Shown here piece after piece: positions 1 to 8,563 of a stretch of 64,000 nucleotides of DNA. Positions within the stretch are counted from its first letter, which is position 1. Each line of letters opens with the position of its first letter. A program made the translations under genes and the position numbers. Source of the DNA: Palsa-504 sp963835775 (lineage in GTDB: Bacteria > Actinomycetota > Actinomycetes > Streptosporangiales > Streptosporangiaceae). The stretch lies in the NCBI GenBank assembly GCA_963835775.1, contig CAWIHB010000002.1:186001-250000 (forward strand), given 5' to 3'. The notes below the pieces were generated by a model. The model had not been told where the DNA came from. It did no database searches and worked only from the letters and a program-made list of their open reading frames with translations.

Positions 1-845
1 CGAACGTGATGCCCAGCCTGCACATGCCGCTGCAGTCCGGCTCGGACACCGTGCTGAAGGCCATGCGCCGGGCCTACCGCCGTGACCGCTACCTGGCCAT
101 CCTGGACCGGGTCCGGGCCACCATCCCCGACGCCGCCATCACCACCGACATCATCGTCGGCTTCCCCGGCGAGACCGACCGGGACTTCACCGACACCCTG
201 GACCTGGTGCGCCAGGCCCGTTTCGCCGGCGCGTTCACCTTCCGGTACTCGATCCGCCCCGGCACCCCGGCCGCCACCATGGACGGCCAGGTGCCGGCCG
301 AGGTGGTCCAGGAACGTTACGACCGGCTGGCCGCCCTGGTCGAGGAGACCACCTACGCGGAGAACCAGAAGCTGACCGGGGCCACCGTCGAGGTCCTGGT
401 GGCCGAGGGCGAGGGCCGCAAGGACGCCGCCACCCACCGCATGTCCGGCCGCGCCCGCGACAACCGCCTGGTCCACTTCACCCCGCACGATCCCGGCCCG
501 CACCCCGAGCCGCACCAACCCGCCCCGCGCGACGTCGACATGCCCCGCCCCGGCGACATGCCCCGCCCCGGCGACATGCCCCGCCCCGGCGTCATGCCCC
601 GCCCCGGCGTCATGCCCCGCCCCGGCGACATCGTGACCGTGACCGTCACCCGGGGCGCCCCGCACTACCTGCTGTCCGACGCCGCCCCCCGGTCGGTCCG
701 CCGCACCCGCGCCGGCGACGCCTGGGCCGCGGCGACCGCCGCCCCCGGGCCCGCCGCGGCACCGGCTGCTGGCGCCCCCCTGCCCGCCGCCCCCGTCCTG
801 CTGGGCATGCCCGCGCCCAGCCGTTCCGCCGCCAGCGCCGGATAA
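1..845 (+). CDS. miaB: tRNA-2-methylthio-N6-dimethylallyladenosine synthase MiaB, 3' part
   Basis: The reading frame is open from the window edge, so the N-terminal half (methylthiotransferase domain and CxxxCxxC radical-SAM cluster) lies outside. About 280 residues remain. They start in the radical-SAM barrel (MPLQSGSD, DIIVGFPGETD, FRYSIRPGTPA) and end in a C-terminal TRAM RNA-binding domain (HRMSGRARDNRLVHF and GDIVTVTVTRGAPHYLL). MiaB adds a methylthio group to i6A37 of tRNAs reading UNN codons, and MiaA, encoded at 57169-58071, makes its substrate. The TRAM domain is split by about 50 residues of Pro-rich sequence containing five MPRPG[D/V] hexapeptides, which the family normally lacks. 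The start codon is not in the window. Identity is clear. Whether the insert affects activity cannot be judged. Confidence 0.93.
   Translation, partial: NVMPSLHMPLQSGSDTVLKAMRRAYRRDRYLAILDRVRATIPDAAITTDIIVGFPGETDRDFTDTLDLVRQARFAGAFTFRYSIRPGTPAATMDGQVPAEVVQERYDRLAALVEETTYAENQKLTGATVEVLVAEGEGRKDAATHRMSGRARDNRLVHFTPHDPGPHPEPHQPAPRDVDMPRPGDMPRPGDMPRPGVMPRPGVMPRPGDIVTVTVTRGAPHYLLSDAAPRSVRRTRAGDAWAAATAAPGPAAAPAAGAPLPAAPVLLGMPAPSRSAASAG
537..626 (+). repeat. 18-bp in-frame tandem repeat, five copies, inside miaB
   Basis: Five contiguous 18-bp units (gacatgccccgccccggc). Units 4 and 5 carry gtc instead of gac at the first codon. Each encodes DMPRPG or VMPRPG, so copy-number change keeps the miaB frame. 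The array lies between the two halves of the TRAM domain. Confidence 0.97.
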
Positions 846-887
846 CTGCCCTGTACGCCGACTGCGGCCGGCGGTTATGGTACGGCC

Positions 888-1064
888 GTGGGGGAGTCCG
901 CGGTAGGCGGCATGCACGGTTTCCCGGCCGTCCTGACCAGCTTCATCGGCCGGGCCGCTGCGGTGCGCGAGGTGGCCGGCCTGCTGGATCAGTACCGCCT
1001 GGTCACCGTGACCGGTCCGGGCCGGTCGGCGCCCGACACGATGGCCCAGGTACTGGCCCGGCAG
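888..1064 (+). pseudogene. 5' remnant of an AAA/LuxR-type regulator
   Basis: A GTG at 888 opens a frame reading GFPAVLTSFIGRAAAVREV and then YRLVTVTGPG. This is the typical start of the NB-ARC-like ATPase module of actinobacterial LuxR/BTAD regulators (LTSFVGRE, then a P-loop LVTLTGxGGxGKTRL). The match stops inside the P-loop: the GKT residues are missing and the sequence runs into the opposite-strand VOC gene. Only about 45 recognisable residues survive from a protein usually 700-1,000 residues long. I read it as the stub left by a deletion or insertion just downstream of miaB. Confidence 0.65.
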
Positions 1065-1463
1065 TCAGGCCGGCCCGATCAGGTCCCAGCTGTTGCCCGC
1101 GATGTCGCGGAACACGGTCACGCGCCCGTAGGGCTCGGTGCGCGGCGGCCGCACGAACTCGACGCCAGCGGCCGTCATCCGCCGGCAGGCCTCGTCGAAG
1201 TCGTCCACGTGCAGGAAGAACCCCACCCGCCCGGCGACCTGCTTACCGACGGCCGCCGCCTGGTCCTCGCCGTCCGCCTGGGCCAGCAGCAGCCCGGTCG
1301 CCGCGCCTGGCGGCCGCACCACCACCCACCGCTTGGGGCGTCCGTCGTTGGTCAGCGAGGGGGAGTCCTCGACCAGCTCGAACCCCAGAGTCCCCACATA
1401 GAAGCCGATCGCCTGGTCATAGTCCCTGACCACGATCGTGACAAGGCTCAGATGCACCGCCAC
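1065..1463 (-). CDS. VOC (glyoxalase/bleomycin-resistance) family protein
   Basis: A 132-residue single-module vicinal-oxygen-chelate protein. It starts MAVHLSLVTIVVRDYDQAIGFY, has the central VRPPGAATGLLLAQ strand, and ends GRVTVFRDIAGNSWDLIGP, the usual beta-alpha-beta-beta-beta pattern with a C-terminal xxDPxGNxWxL-type strand. Such proteins normally work as dimers that bind a metal and often detoxify or modify small hydrophobic compounds. The substrate is unknown. Its 3' end abuts the LuxR-type remnant on the opposite strand. No operon partner is seen. Confidence 0.8.
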   Translation of the reverse strand: MAVHLSLVTIVVRDYDQAIGFYVGTLGFELVEDSPSLTNDGRPKRWVVVRPPGAATGLLLAQADGEDQAAAVGKQVAGRVGFFLHVDDFDEACRRMTAAGVEFVRPPRTEPYGRVTVFRDIAGNSWDLIGPA

Positions 1464-1544
1464 AGCCTAAGATTGCTTTACAAGTCGTTCGGACGGTCGT
1501 TCGGATGGTCCCATCCCACCCACAGGCCCCACCTGCCCCGTTTT

Positions 1545-1579
1545 CGCGGTTGATTGGTGTTCCGCGGTTGATTGAGGGT
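1545..1579 (+). repeat. Dispersed 'cggttgatt' repeat, copy A
   Basis: Two close copies of cgcggttgatt with gtgttc between them, followed by gagggt. The unit aligns along its length with 62986-63019, and with the reverse complement of 13752-13785. It lies in a non-coding gap just outside the IS3 element. Confidence 0.7.
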
Positions 1580-1774
1580 GCTGGCGGGTCTTGTGATCTG
1601 CCCCGAGCTTTCCGGACAGCGGATTTGTGCTAATTCACGCTGCGGACTGCTGTTCAAGATACTCGTTGTGGACTTGCTGCGGGGTCCGGTACTGAAGCCA
1701 ACACCATGGATTTAGGCGGTTTCAGCGTGGCTTGGCTGCGTGACCTGGCGTTTTGTGCCGCTTTGGAAGCTGAG

Positions 1775-1828
1775 CGGGACTCCTGGTAGGCGTTGAGTGT
1801 CGAATTCCGCGCTCACCAGGGAGTCCCG
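1775..1828 (+). promoter_or_regulatory. Hairpin abutting the transposase start of IS4 copy 1
   Basis: cgggactcctggt (1775-1787) pairs with accagggagtcccg (1815-1828) with one bulged base. The 3' arm ends one base before the GTG at 1830. IS4 copy 2 has a hairpin in the same position with a different sequence. A role in blocking translation of read-through mRNA is inferred. Confidence 0.6.
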
Positions 1829-1829
1829 G

Positions 1830-3518
1830 GTGCAATCTAGCCTTGTCTGTACTGATGCCGCAATTCGTTCCGCGCAGTTCACTGCCGCCGGGACGCCGCC
1901 GGGGACGCTGACGGTTCGTGCCGCTGACCTGCGGGTTCACTGTTCCCGGTCGGTCACCGTGGCCGGGATGGCGCCGGCGAAAGGCGAGGAGACGGGGTTC
2001 TTCCGGCCGGTCCTGACCGCGCCGGCGTTCGTGAAGCGGGACGGCACAGTGCTGGCGGATGCGTGGCTGCCGGACCTGGTCCGCCTCGGCGGCCTGGAGG
2101 CGCATCTCGGCGACGGCGTGATCGACAAGATCGCCGGGAATGCGGTGATGAACGGGCGCCTCCGGCCGCGGGAACGCCGCCGGCTGATGTCGTATCCGCT
2201 GGTCATCCGCCTGGTAATCGCGATGACCCTGCTGCCGGGCTCCTCGTACTCAGAGGCGATGCGGACCCTGGCCGGGCTGCTCGCGGACATCCCTTTCACC
2301 CTGGCCTGGCACATCCCCACCGGGAAGACGGTCACCGGATGGCGGCTGCTGATCCCGGCGGAGATCATGGAGGAGATCTTCTGGCACGCCGCAGGCCCCC
2401 TCATAGGCGACGATGAGCCGTCCGCGGTCATGCTGGCCGGGATGCCCGTGAACGCCGCCGACGGCATGCTGGTGAACCTGGCGGATACGACGGAGAACCG
2501 GAACTATTTCGGCACGACCGGGACCGGGGACGGGTCCTCCCCGTTCCCGCAGGCCAGGATCGTCGCGCTGACCGCCCGCGCCGGCCGCGCGATCCTCGCC
2601 GCCGCCATCGGGAAGGCCTCCGGCGGGGAGCAGACCCTGCTGAAGGACCTCGCGCGGGAGCGGCCGGAACTGTTCGCGCACCGGGTCACCCTCTTCGACC
2701 GGAACTTCCCCGGCCATGACCTGATCACCGCGATCCTCCTGGCCGAAGGGCACGTCATCGCCCGCGTCAAGGGCGGTATCGCCCTGCCCTTCCAGGACAC
2801 CCCGGGCAAGGGCTGGCTGCCCGACGGGTCCCGCACCAGCTGGCTGAACGCCCCGTCCGGGAAGAAGGAGGACCGGATCCCGGTCCGGGTCGCCGAGCAC
2901 TCCGTCCTCGTAACCGGCCCGGACGGGGAAGAGGTATCGGAGACCTGCACCCTGGTCACCACCTTCCCCGACGAGCTGGCGGTGCCCGCTGCCAGCATCC
3001 GGGAGGCCTATCCCGCCAGGTGGACCGCGTCGGAGACGACGTTCGGCGAGGACAAGGCGACGATCACCGGCGCCGGGAACCGGACCTCCGGGCCCGTGCT
3101 CCGCTCTGGCTGCCCGCAGCTCGTCCTGCAGGAAGCCTGGGCCTGGCTGACGGCCACCCAGCTGGTCCGCGCCGGCGAGGCCGCCACCCTTCGCAGCGAG
3201 GAAGCCGCCGCCCGCGCCCTGCGCCGCAAGGACGCGCGGCCGGTCACCGCCGACGAGGAATCCTTCACCGCCGCCTGGCACCACGCCGTCCGCTCCATGG
3301 AAACCACCCAGGTCACCGCTGCCTCCTCCCTCGCGGCGCTCGCCGCCGCTGGAGACGCCGCCGCCCGCGCTCACCTGCACGCCCTCAACATCCCTGGCCG
3401 GAACCGGCACTCCCCGCGCGAGCAGAAAGCACGCCCGAAATTCCCGCACACGTCAGCGGCCAAGCCCACCGTGACCGGGAAATACGAGGTCATCGTGTAC
3501 GCGCCCGGCCGTCACTGA
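1830..3518 (+). CDS. IS4-family DDE transposase, copy 1
   Basis: A transposase of about 562 residues. It has an IS4 N-terminal domain (FVKRDGTVLADAWLPDLV through SYPLVIRLVIAMTLLPGSSY) and then the RNase H-like core. The likely catalytic acids are Asp in NAADGMLVNLADT, Asp in VTLFDRNFPG, and Glu in the YPARWTASETTFGEDK block, which resembles the Y-R-E-K signature with one extra residue between R and E. The frame is also open upstream to a GTG at 1797. I prefer GTG 1830, because a hairpin ends directly before it, as in the related copy at 6689. The C-terminus is basic. The gene looks intact. Confidence 0.9.
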   Translation: MQSSLVCTDAAIRSAQFTAAGTPPGTLTVRAADLRVHCSRSVTVAGMAPAKGEETGFFRPVLTAPAFVKRDGTVLADAWLPDLVRLGGLEAHLGDGVIDKIAGNAVMNGRLRPRERRRLMSYPLVIRLVIAMTLLPGSSYSEAMRTLAGLLADIPFTLAWHIPTGKTVTGWRLLIPAEIMEEIFWHAAGPLIGDDEPSAVMLAGMPVNAADGMLVNLADTTENRNYFGTTGTGDGSSPFPQARIVALTARAGRAILAAAIGKASGGEQTLLKDLARERPELFAHRVTLFDRNFPGHDLITAILLAEGHVIARVKGGIALPFQDTPGKGWLPDGSRTSWLNAPSGKKEDRIPVRVAEHSVLVTGPDGEEVSETCTLVTTFPDELAVPAASIREAYPARWTASETTFGEDKATITGAGNRTSGPVLRSGCPQLVLQEAWAWLTATQLVRAGEAATLRSEEAAARALRRKDARPVTADEESFTAAWHHAVRSMETTQVTAASSLAALAAAGDAAARAHLHALNIPGRNRHSPREQKARPKFPHTSAAKPTVTGKYEVIVYAPGRH

Positions 3519-4449
3519 ACCAGCACCCCGGCCCCGCGTGAAGAAAGGAGGCAGGCCGCACCGCCTCGCGGCCCGTGGAACCGCGCGCCCGAGCCGTCGC
3601 GACACGCGGGCAGAAACCATGCCCGCATCCCGTAAGGAAAAGGACTCCACGAACCACCTGGAACACAGGAGCATCAACCACCCGGCAGGGCCGAAATACC
3701 TAAAAGACCTGGCGTTGGGTACTGAAGCCCGGAGTGCCGACGCCTCGAATTGTACCAGAATTCGATGTACCTCACAACGTCGCGGCGCGCATGCTCACGG
3801 GTCGGATACTGCGTGCGGTAGACACACTCGTTCTTAAGCGCGGCGAAGAACGACTCCGCCATGGCATTATCGTAACATATCCCTGTGCGGCCGACGGACT
3901 GCCGGAGGTTGTGTATCTTCAGCGTCTTGGCGAACTCGCCGGACGTATAGTTGCTGCCGCGGTCAGAATGGAAAACAGCACCCTCAGCGAGAGAGCAATT
4001 GCGGGCAGCCATCTCGATAGCCTGCTGGATGAGCGGAGTCTTGTAATTGTCGTCTACGGCCCAGCCGATCACAGCCTTCGTGTGGCAGTCGATAACCGTC
4101 GCCAGGAAAAGCCAGCCCTCCCATGTCGAGATATAGGTAATGTCGCCGACCATTTTCTCGCCGGGCGCGTCAGCGCTGAAGTCCCGGTCCACCAGGTCGG
4201 GGATGTCGTGCTCCTGGCCGTCGCCCTCGGTGAGGCTGACCCGCCAGGGCCGCGGCTGGCAGGGCTCCAGGCCCAGCTCACGCATCAGCGACCGGACCAG
4301 CTCCGGCCCGGCCGGCACGCCCCAGGCCACCAGGTCCGCGTGGACCCGGCGGTACCCGTACGTGTCATCCGAATCCTCGAAAGACTTCCTGATATACAAC
4401 GCGAGCAGCCCGCGCCTTTTCGCCGTCGCCGATTCCGGCTTATCCCGCC

Positions 4450-6148
4450 GTAACTGGATAGGTTCGGCAGCTGTTGTAGTGCCTGGTGTGCGCTGGGTAG
4501 CTGGCTGTGGATAGGGGTGTGCGTTACGCGTCGCCGGGGATGAATGGGGTGCCCTGGGCGGCGAGGATGAGGGCGTCGAGTGCGCTGATGCCGTGCCGGG
4601 CGGCGGTGGCGAGGTAGGACCGGATGGTGCAGAAGGTCTCGGCTCCGGCCATGGACCGCATGCACCCGGAGACCTTGATCCGGAGCTTACTCATCCGGAT
4701 CACCCTTTCCGCTTCATTGTTGTCGAAGGGAACCCGCAGGTCACGGGCGAACCGCAGGTAGTCGCCGGCCCGTTTCAGCATCCGGGTGGCCAGGGCGTGG
4801 CGTTTCTTCTGCAGCTTGGTGCGGCGGGCCGCGTTGAGCGCGATGCCGGCCTTGGCGGCGTCGGTGAAGTACGTGCCGTGGGTGACGCGGTCCTTACGGC
4901 TGACCGCGGCCTGGCCTGCCTCGCGGGCGGCGCCGGCAGCGTTCTTGAGGGCCAGGAGGGCGTCGATGGCCTGCTGTGCCCAGATGACGTCCAGGTCCGT
5001 TCCGTTCTCGGTGACCGCGGCCAGTTCCCGGAGGACGTGCGCACCGCACAGGCCGTGGCCGGCCACGCCGTCGTAGGTGTCATAGGGCGCCCAGGCGTCG
5101 TGGACAGCGATCCCGGTAAAGGACGGCAGCACCCCGGCGGCGTTCATGCCTTCGGTGCCGCGCTTGGCGTGCACGGTGACCAGCACGTGCTGGCCGGCTG
5201 AGGCGGAGTGCACCCAGGCGAGCTTGCCGGCGACCCGGAACCCGGTCTCATCGAAGTGCGCCACCTCGGAGGCGATCAGCGCCTGCACGATCTCCTTGAT
5301 CGCGGGGCTGCAGAACGCGGCGATCTTCCTGGCCATCGCGGCGACCGCGCCGGGCGACGGCTCGCAGCCGAACATGTCGCCCAGGGCCTGGCAGGCCCGG
5401 TCCCGCGACAGGAACTGCCCGTGCCACAGGTATGCGGCCAGCGCTGAGGCCCGCGGCCCGTACTGCACCGGCGCGTTCACCCCCTCCGGGGCCTGCGCCC
5501 TGGTAGCCTGCCCGCAGCACGCGCACGTCTTCTCGATCATCTGGTGCTCGGTTACCGTGGCTTTCACCTGGGGGATCTCGGTAACCTGCCGGCGTTCCAT
5601 CCCGGTCTGCTCAGCATCTGCCAGGCCCGCGCCGCACCCGGAGCACGCGCCCGGCTCGTGCCGGATCACCCGGCCGGGATGATCGGTCAGCTCCATCGTC
5701 GCCCCCGGCTGCCCCTTGGGCCGGCCCGGCTTGCGGCCGGTCTTCTTCCGCAGCGACTTCGGCTCCGGCTTGCCCAGCCCGTCCGAGGACGGCGGCTTGC
5801 TGGAGTTCCTGGAGTTCAGCTTCACCTGGGCGGCCAGGTCAGCCACCTGCGCCTGCAGCTCGCCGATCCGCACGTCCTGCGCCGCGACCTGTGCCTGCAG
5901 CTCACCGATCCGCGCGTCCCGGCCGGCCAGCAGGTCCCGCAGCCGGGCGTTCGCCGCGCGCAGCCCGGCTGCGGTCAGCTCACCGGAAGCGGCGGCATCA
6001 CCGGGCACAGGGGGCGTATCGGGCACATCCGGCACGCTGCCAGAGCCGGCCCTGCGTAAGCAACACGACACGCTGAGCCGGCCGGCAAACCCAATACTCA
6101 CGACCAGCGACCAGCCGAAGCCCCCGCCGGAGAGACCTAACTAGTTAC
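4450..6148 (-). mobile_element. IS66-family insertion sequence
   Basis: 1,699 bp with terminal repeats gtaactggataggt (left) and the reverse complement of acctaactagttac (right). It is flanked by a perfect 8-bp target duplication, atcccgcc, at 4442-4449 and 6149-6156. Eight-bp duplications and GTAA ends are typical of IS66. It carries only a TnpC-like transposase gene; the small tnpA and tnpB genes of classical IS66 are absent, as in single-gene derivatives. It splits the 5' part of the IS3 orfB. Confidence 0.93.
4524..6101 (-). CDS. IS66-family transposase (TnpC)
   Basis: A 525-residue transposase. It has an N-terminal Leu-zipper-like coiled coil (ARIGELQAQVAAQDVRIGEL), the linker NSRNSSKPPSSDGLGKPEP with a basic GRPKGQPG stretch, and a zinc-binding segment (CSGCGAG and KTCACCGQ). 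The catalytic core includes VAHFDETGFRV, GIAVHDAWAPY, LCGAHVLREL and a C-terminal FDNNEAERVIRMSK block that carries the catalytic Glu. No frameshift is visible, so this copy may still be active. The start is the GTG at 6101. A downstream GTG is also possible, because the first 20-30 residues are not typical of the family. Confidence 0.93.
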   Translation of the reverse strand: MSIGFAGRLSVSCCLRRAGSGSVPDVPDTPPVPGDAAASGELTAAGLRAANARLRDLLAGRDARIGELQAQVAAQDVRIGELQAQVADLAAQVKLNSRNSSKPPSSDGLGKPEPKSLRKKTGRKPGRPKGQPGATMELTDHPGRVIRHEPGACSGCGAGLADAEQTGMERRQVTEIPQVKATVTEHQMIEKTCACCGQATRAQAPEGVNAPVQYGPRASALAAYLWHGQFLSRDRACQALGDMFGCEPSPGAVAAMARKIAAFCSPAIKEIVQALIASEVAHFDETGFRVAGKLAWVHSASAGQHVLVTVHAKRGTEGMNAAGVLPSFTGIAVHDAWAPYDTYDGVAGHGLCGAHVLRELAAVTENGTDLDVIWAQQAIDALLALKNAAGAAREAGQAAVSRKDRVTHGTYFTDAAKAGIALNAARRTKLQKKRHALATRMLKRAGDYLRFARDLRVPFDNNEAERVIRMSKLRIKVSGCMRSMAGAETFCTIRSYLATAARHGISALDALILAAQGTPFIPGDA

Positions 6149-6279
6149 ATCCCGCCAGCCGTAAAAGCCGGAACGTGACACCTCCATCCAGATGCACATT
6201 TTCACGATCGACGGCACGTACTGCTCGTCCGACTCCTGGTAAGCCGCGTACTCCACGTCGATGAACTCGAACTTATCGC

Positions 6280-6508
6280 TCACCGATGATCTTTGGCAAA
6301 GTACGCTGCGGCTTTTTTCAGGAAGTCATTTTCCATCTTCAGTTCCCGGGTTTCCCGTTCGAGCTCGCGCAGCCGCGCGCGCTCATTCACGGTTAGCGGC
6401 GGTTCCTCGCCGGCATGTTCACGGCGGTAGGCGCTCACCCAGTTACCAAGGGTGCCTTCGTTGATACCGAGCTCCTTTGCCACGCGGTAAGTAATCGGTG
6501 AACCCGTG
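6280..6508 (-). pseudogene. IS3-family OrfA, N-terminus removed
   Basis: The remaining residues read TGSPITYRVAKELGINEGTLGNWVSAYRRE, the HTH of an IS3 OrfA. A Leu-rich helix (LRELERETRELKMENDFLKKAAAYFA) follows. The stop overlaps the orfB start by four bases. Upstream codons end at the second IS4-type element, and no orfA sequence is found beyond the neighbouring IS256 copy, so the start and the left end of the IS are lost. Confidence 0.85.
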
Positions 6509-6627
6509 GGGCAGAGCCCAATGCCAGCGGCTTTTAGACGAAACAGTTGAGGGCTGGTCCTGGTTGCGGTTGCTCTGTGTGATCGTTCCTGGCTGTGGGC
6601 TTGTTGTTCAGGTTTCCTGCCGGATGG

Positions 6628-6688
6628 GTGAGGCTCCGGGTAAGAAGTGTGACGGTCTAGATCCCACTTCTCCGAACCGGAGCCTCAC
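6628..6688 (+). promoter_or_regulatory. Hairpin abutting the transposase start of IS4 copy 2
   Basis: A perfect 12-bp stem (gtgaggctccgg 6628-6639 with ccggagcctcac 6677-6688) encloses a second perfect 7-bp stem (agaagtg 6643-6649 with cacttct 6665-6671). The outer stem ends on the base before the GTG start at 6689. Control of translation of impinging transcripts, as known for IS10 and IS50, is a likely role but is inferred. Confidence 0.7.
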
Positions 6689-8356
6689 GTGTCTTCTTCT
6701 TACCCTGCCCCTGATGCTGCCGTGCCCGTTTCGGCCGGGATGATCGTCGCGGTGCCGGAGGACCTGCTGGCATCGCCGCTGAGGAACGGCCGTGACCCGG
6801 GGGACTCAGACCGGTCGGCGCTGGTCATCGGGGGGACGGAGAAGATCCGCACGGGCGGCCGCACGGTGTTCCTGAAGGTGGTGGCGGTCACGGGGGCCGT
6901 GGTGACGAGGGGCGGGCAGGTCCGGGCGGAGGGCCGCCCGTATGACCACGCGACGCTCGGCCCGGTGGAGGACTGGCTGGACGCGCAGGCCGGGCCGGGA
7001 GTGATCGACGGCATCGCGGAGCGCGCGGTGCTGGACAGCAGGTACGTCAAGGGACGATACCGGCGGCTGCTGTCGGCGGCGTTCATGATCCGGGTGGTCG
7101 TGCTGTGGACCCTGATGCCGGAGGCGCAGCTCAGCGACGTGATTCTCGCGCTGGCCGGGGACCTGGCCCTGCTGCCCTGGTCCAGGCGGTGGCACCCGGC
7201 GTCGGAGCGCGCCTGCCTGGACTGGCGCAAGGCGCTGGGCCCGGCCCCGCTGGAAGAACTGCAGGGCACGGTGCTGGCCGCTGCCGCCGGCGAGCACGCG
7301 GGCCGGGACGGCCAGTCCCTCACCATCGGGACGGCCCGGCCGCTGACGGTGCACTCGGGCGACGGGTCGCTGCTGCGGGTCCCGGACACGCCGGATAACC
7401 GGGCCGCGTTCGGGTCCGTCGGCACCGCGGACGACTCGGCGGCCTGGCCGTGCGTGCGGCTCTTCCCGCTGAATAACTGCCTCACCAGGTCGCTGCTCGC
7501 GATGCCGTGGGGACCGGCAGGGACGGACAAGACCGCCTCCGAGCAGGCGCTTCTCGACACGGCGATGCGGGACTTCCCGCACGTCTTCACGAAAGGCCAG
7601 GTCTGGCTCCTGGACCGGCTCTGGCACGGCACCCCGCGGCTTAGGGCACTCGCGCAGCTCACGCACTTCGCCGTCCGGCTCAAGAGCGACATCCCCCTGA
7701 AGAGGATCTCGGAGATCTACCCCGACCATACGTACCTGGCGGAGATCTCCGGCGACGGCGTCACCATGACCGTCCGCGTCACCGAGTACTTCGCCGACAT
7801 CGAGGGCCAGCAGGTCGAGGAGATGTTCTGCCTGGTCACCGACCTCCTCGACTGGCGGGAGTACCCCGGCCCGGAGCTCGCCGGCCTGTATAAGTGGCGG
7901 TGGGACGGGTCCGAGACGGCGCTGCGGGAGGCCAAGGCTCCGCTGCACGGCGCCGGGCCCGGCACCGGGGCGATGCTCCGCTCCGGCAGCCCGGAGCTGA
8001 TCGCGCAGGAAATCGCGGCCTGGGCCGTCTCCACCGAGATGACCAGGGGCGTCACCCGCGACGCCGCCCTCGCCGCCGCCCCCGCTAAGAAAGGACGCCG
8101 CGCCGGGCTCCCCGTCCGCTACCGCGACCTGTCGCTGGCCCGCGCCCGCCGCCTCATCCTCGCCGCGGTCCGCACCGGGAACACCAGCTACCAGGCGCTG
8201 ACCAGCCGCATCGCCGGATACCGGACCGTCACCGACCGGAACCGGCACCGGGCACGCAAGTCCAAGTCCCCCAGCACGTTCGGCCACGCCAGCCCGAAGG
8301 ACACGGTCACCCGCATCGCCCCGGCCGTCATCACCATGGCCAACAACCCAGCCTGA
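6689..8356 (+). CDS. IS4-family DDE transposase, copy 2
   Basis: A 555-residue transposase with the same layout as the one at 1830-3518. The N-terminal IS4 domain includes GPVEDWLDAQAGPGVIDGIA and SAAFMIRVVVLWTLMPEAQLS. The core carries VHSGDGSLLRVPDT, QVWLLDRLWHGT and the YKWRWDGSETALREAK block (Y-2-R-4-E-6-K). The GTG start directly follows a strong hairpin. The frame is intact. The two IS4 copies share motifs but diverge too far to be recent duplicates, so they arrived separately. Confidence 0.92.
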   Translation: MSSSYPAPDAAVPVSAGMIVAVPEDLLASPLRNGRDPGDSDRSALVIGGTEKIRTGGRTVFLKVVAVTGAVVTRGGQVRAEGRPYDHATLGPVEDWLDAQAGPGVIDGIAERAVLDSRYVKGRYRRLLSAAFMIRVVVLWTLMPEAQLSDVILALAGDLALLPWSRRWHPASERACLDWRKALGPAPLEELQGTVLAAAAGEHAGRDGQSLTIGTARPLTVHSGDGSLLRVPDTPDNRAAFGSVGTADDSAAWPCVRLFPLNNCLTRSLLAMPWGPAGTDKTASEQALLDTAMRDFPHVFTKGQVWLLDRLWHGTPRLRALAQLTHFAVRLKSDIPLKRISEIYPDHTYLAEISGDGVTMTVRVTEYFADIEGQQVEEMFCLVTDLLDWREYPGPELAGLYKWRWDGSETALREAKAPLHGAGPGTGAMLRSGSPELIAQEIAAWAVSTEMTRGVTRDAALAAAPAKKGRRAGLPVRYRDLSLARARRLILAAVRTGNTSYQALTSRIAGYRTVTDRNRHRARKSKSPSTFGHASPKDTVTRIAPAVITMANNPA

Positions 8357-8563
8357 ACAGCGGGAACATCAGACGCCCGCCCTGCGGATACCCGCCAGGC
8401 AGCCACAGGGCACCTCGGCCGGCCCGTGGAGCCGGCCCGCCACCGGCGCGGCACGCCGGCCACAGCCATGCCCTCGAACCCGGAACTACAGAACGTCACC
8501 GAAAAGAGAACCACCCATCAAGGCCCAAACCCGGAAAGCCCGTGGCATTGGGGCAGAGCCGGC

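Larger units (their letters stand above)
1699..3717 (+). mobile_element. IS4-type insertion sequence, copy 1
   Basis: About 2,019 bp with short imperfect terminal repeats (caacaccatgg at the left, caacgccaggt as the reverse complement of the right). It is flanked by an 11-bp target duplication, ggtactgaagc, at 1688-1698 and 3718-3728. Removing it restores the C-terminal codons of the IS3 orfB. One transposase gene fills it. Confidence 0.9.
1635..6283 (-). pseudogene. IS3-family transposase OrfB, split into three pieces by two insertions
   Basis: The coding pieces are 6157-6283, 3729-4449 and 1635-1698 (minus strand). If both insertions and one copy of each target duplication are removed, the pieces total 912 bp and read through without a stop as 303 residues. 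The start is a GTG at 6283 overlapping the orfA stop. The N-terminal part reads VSRSGFYGWRDKPESATAKR, the rve core has VGDITYISTWEGWLFLATVI and FHSDRGSNYTS with Glu in DNAMAESFFAALK, and the C-terminus is SGLQYRTPQQVHNEYLEQQ. The DDE triad is intact, so the gene was functional before it was interrupted. Confidence 0.93.
1594..6508 (-). mobile_element. IS3-family element, interrupted by three other ISs and lacking its 5' end
   Basis: The element is read on the minus strand. OrfA (6280-6508, N-terminus lost) and OrfB (1635-6283 in three pieces) overlap by four bases (GTGA). An IS4-type element sits in the 3' end of orfB, an IS66 element in its 5' end, and a second IS4-type element in orfA. The right terminus is placed near tgatctgccccgag at 1594, because IS3 ends start TG; this is approximate. 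The left terminus is gone: only a few bases separate the second IS4-type element from the IS256 end. Confidence 0.85.
6519..8550 (+). mobile_element. IS4-type insertion sequence, copy 2
   Basis: About 2,030 bp. The ends begin caatgccagcggctttt (left) and caatgccacgggcttt (reverse complement of the right). They are flanked by gggcagagcc at 6509-6518 and 8551-8560, a 10-bp target duplication (11 bp if the end is moved by one base). The ends resemble those of the copy at 1699-3717, but the transposases are clearly different proteins of one family. Confidence 0.9.

Noticed and set aside
2250..3449. Minus-strand frame of 399 codons in IS4 copy 1
   Set aside because: Antisense shadow of the transposase, Gly/Arg-rich with no motif.
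4593..5201. Plus-strand frame of 202 codons in the IS66 region
   Set aside because: Antisense shadow of the transposase.
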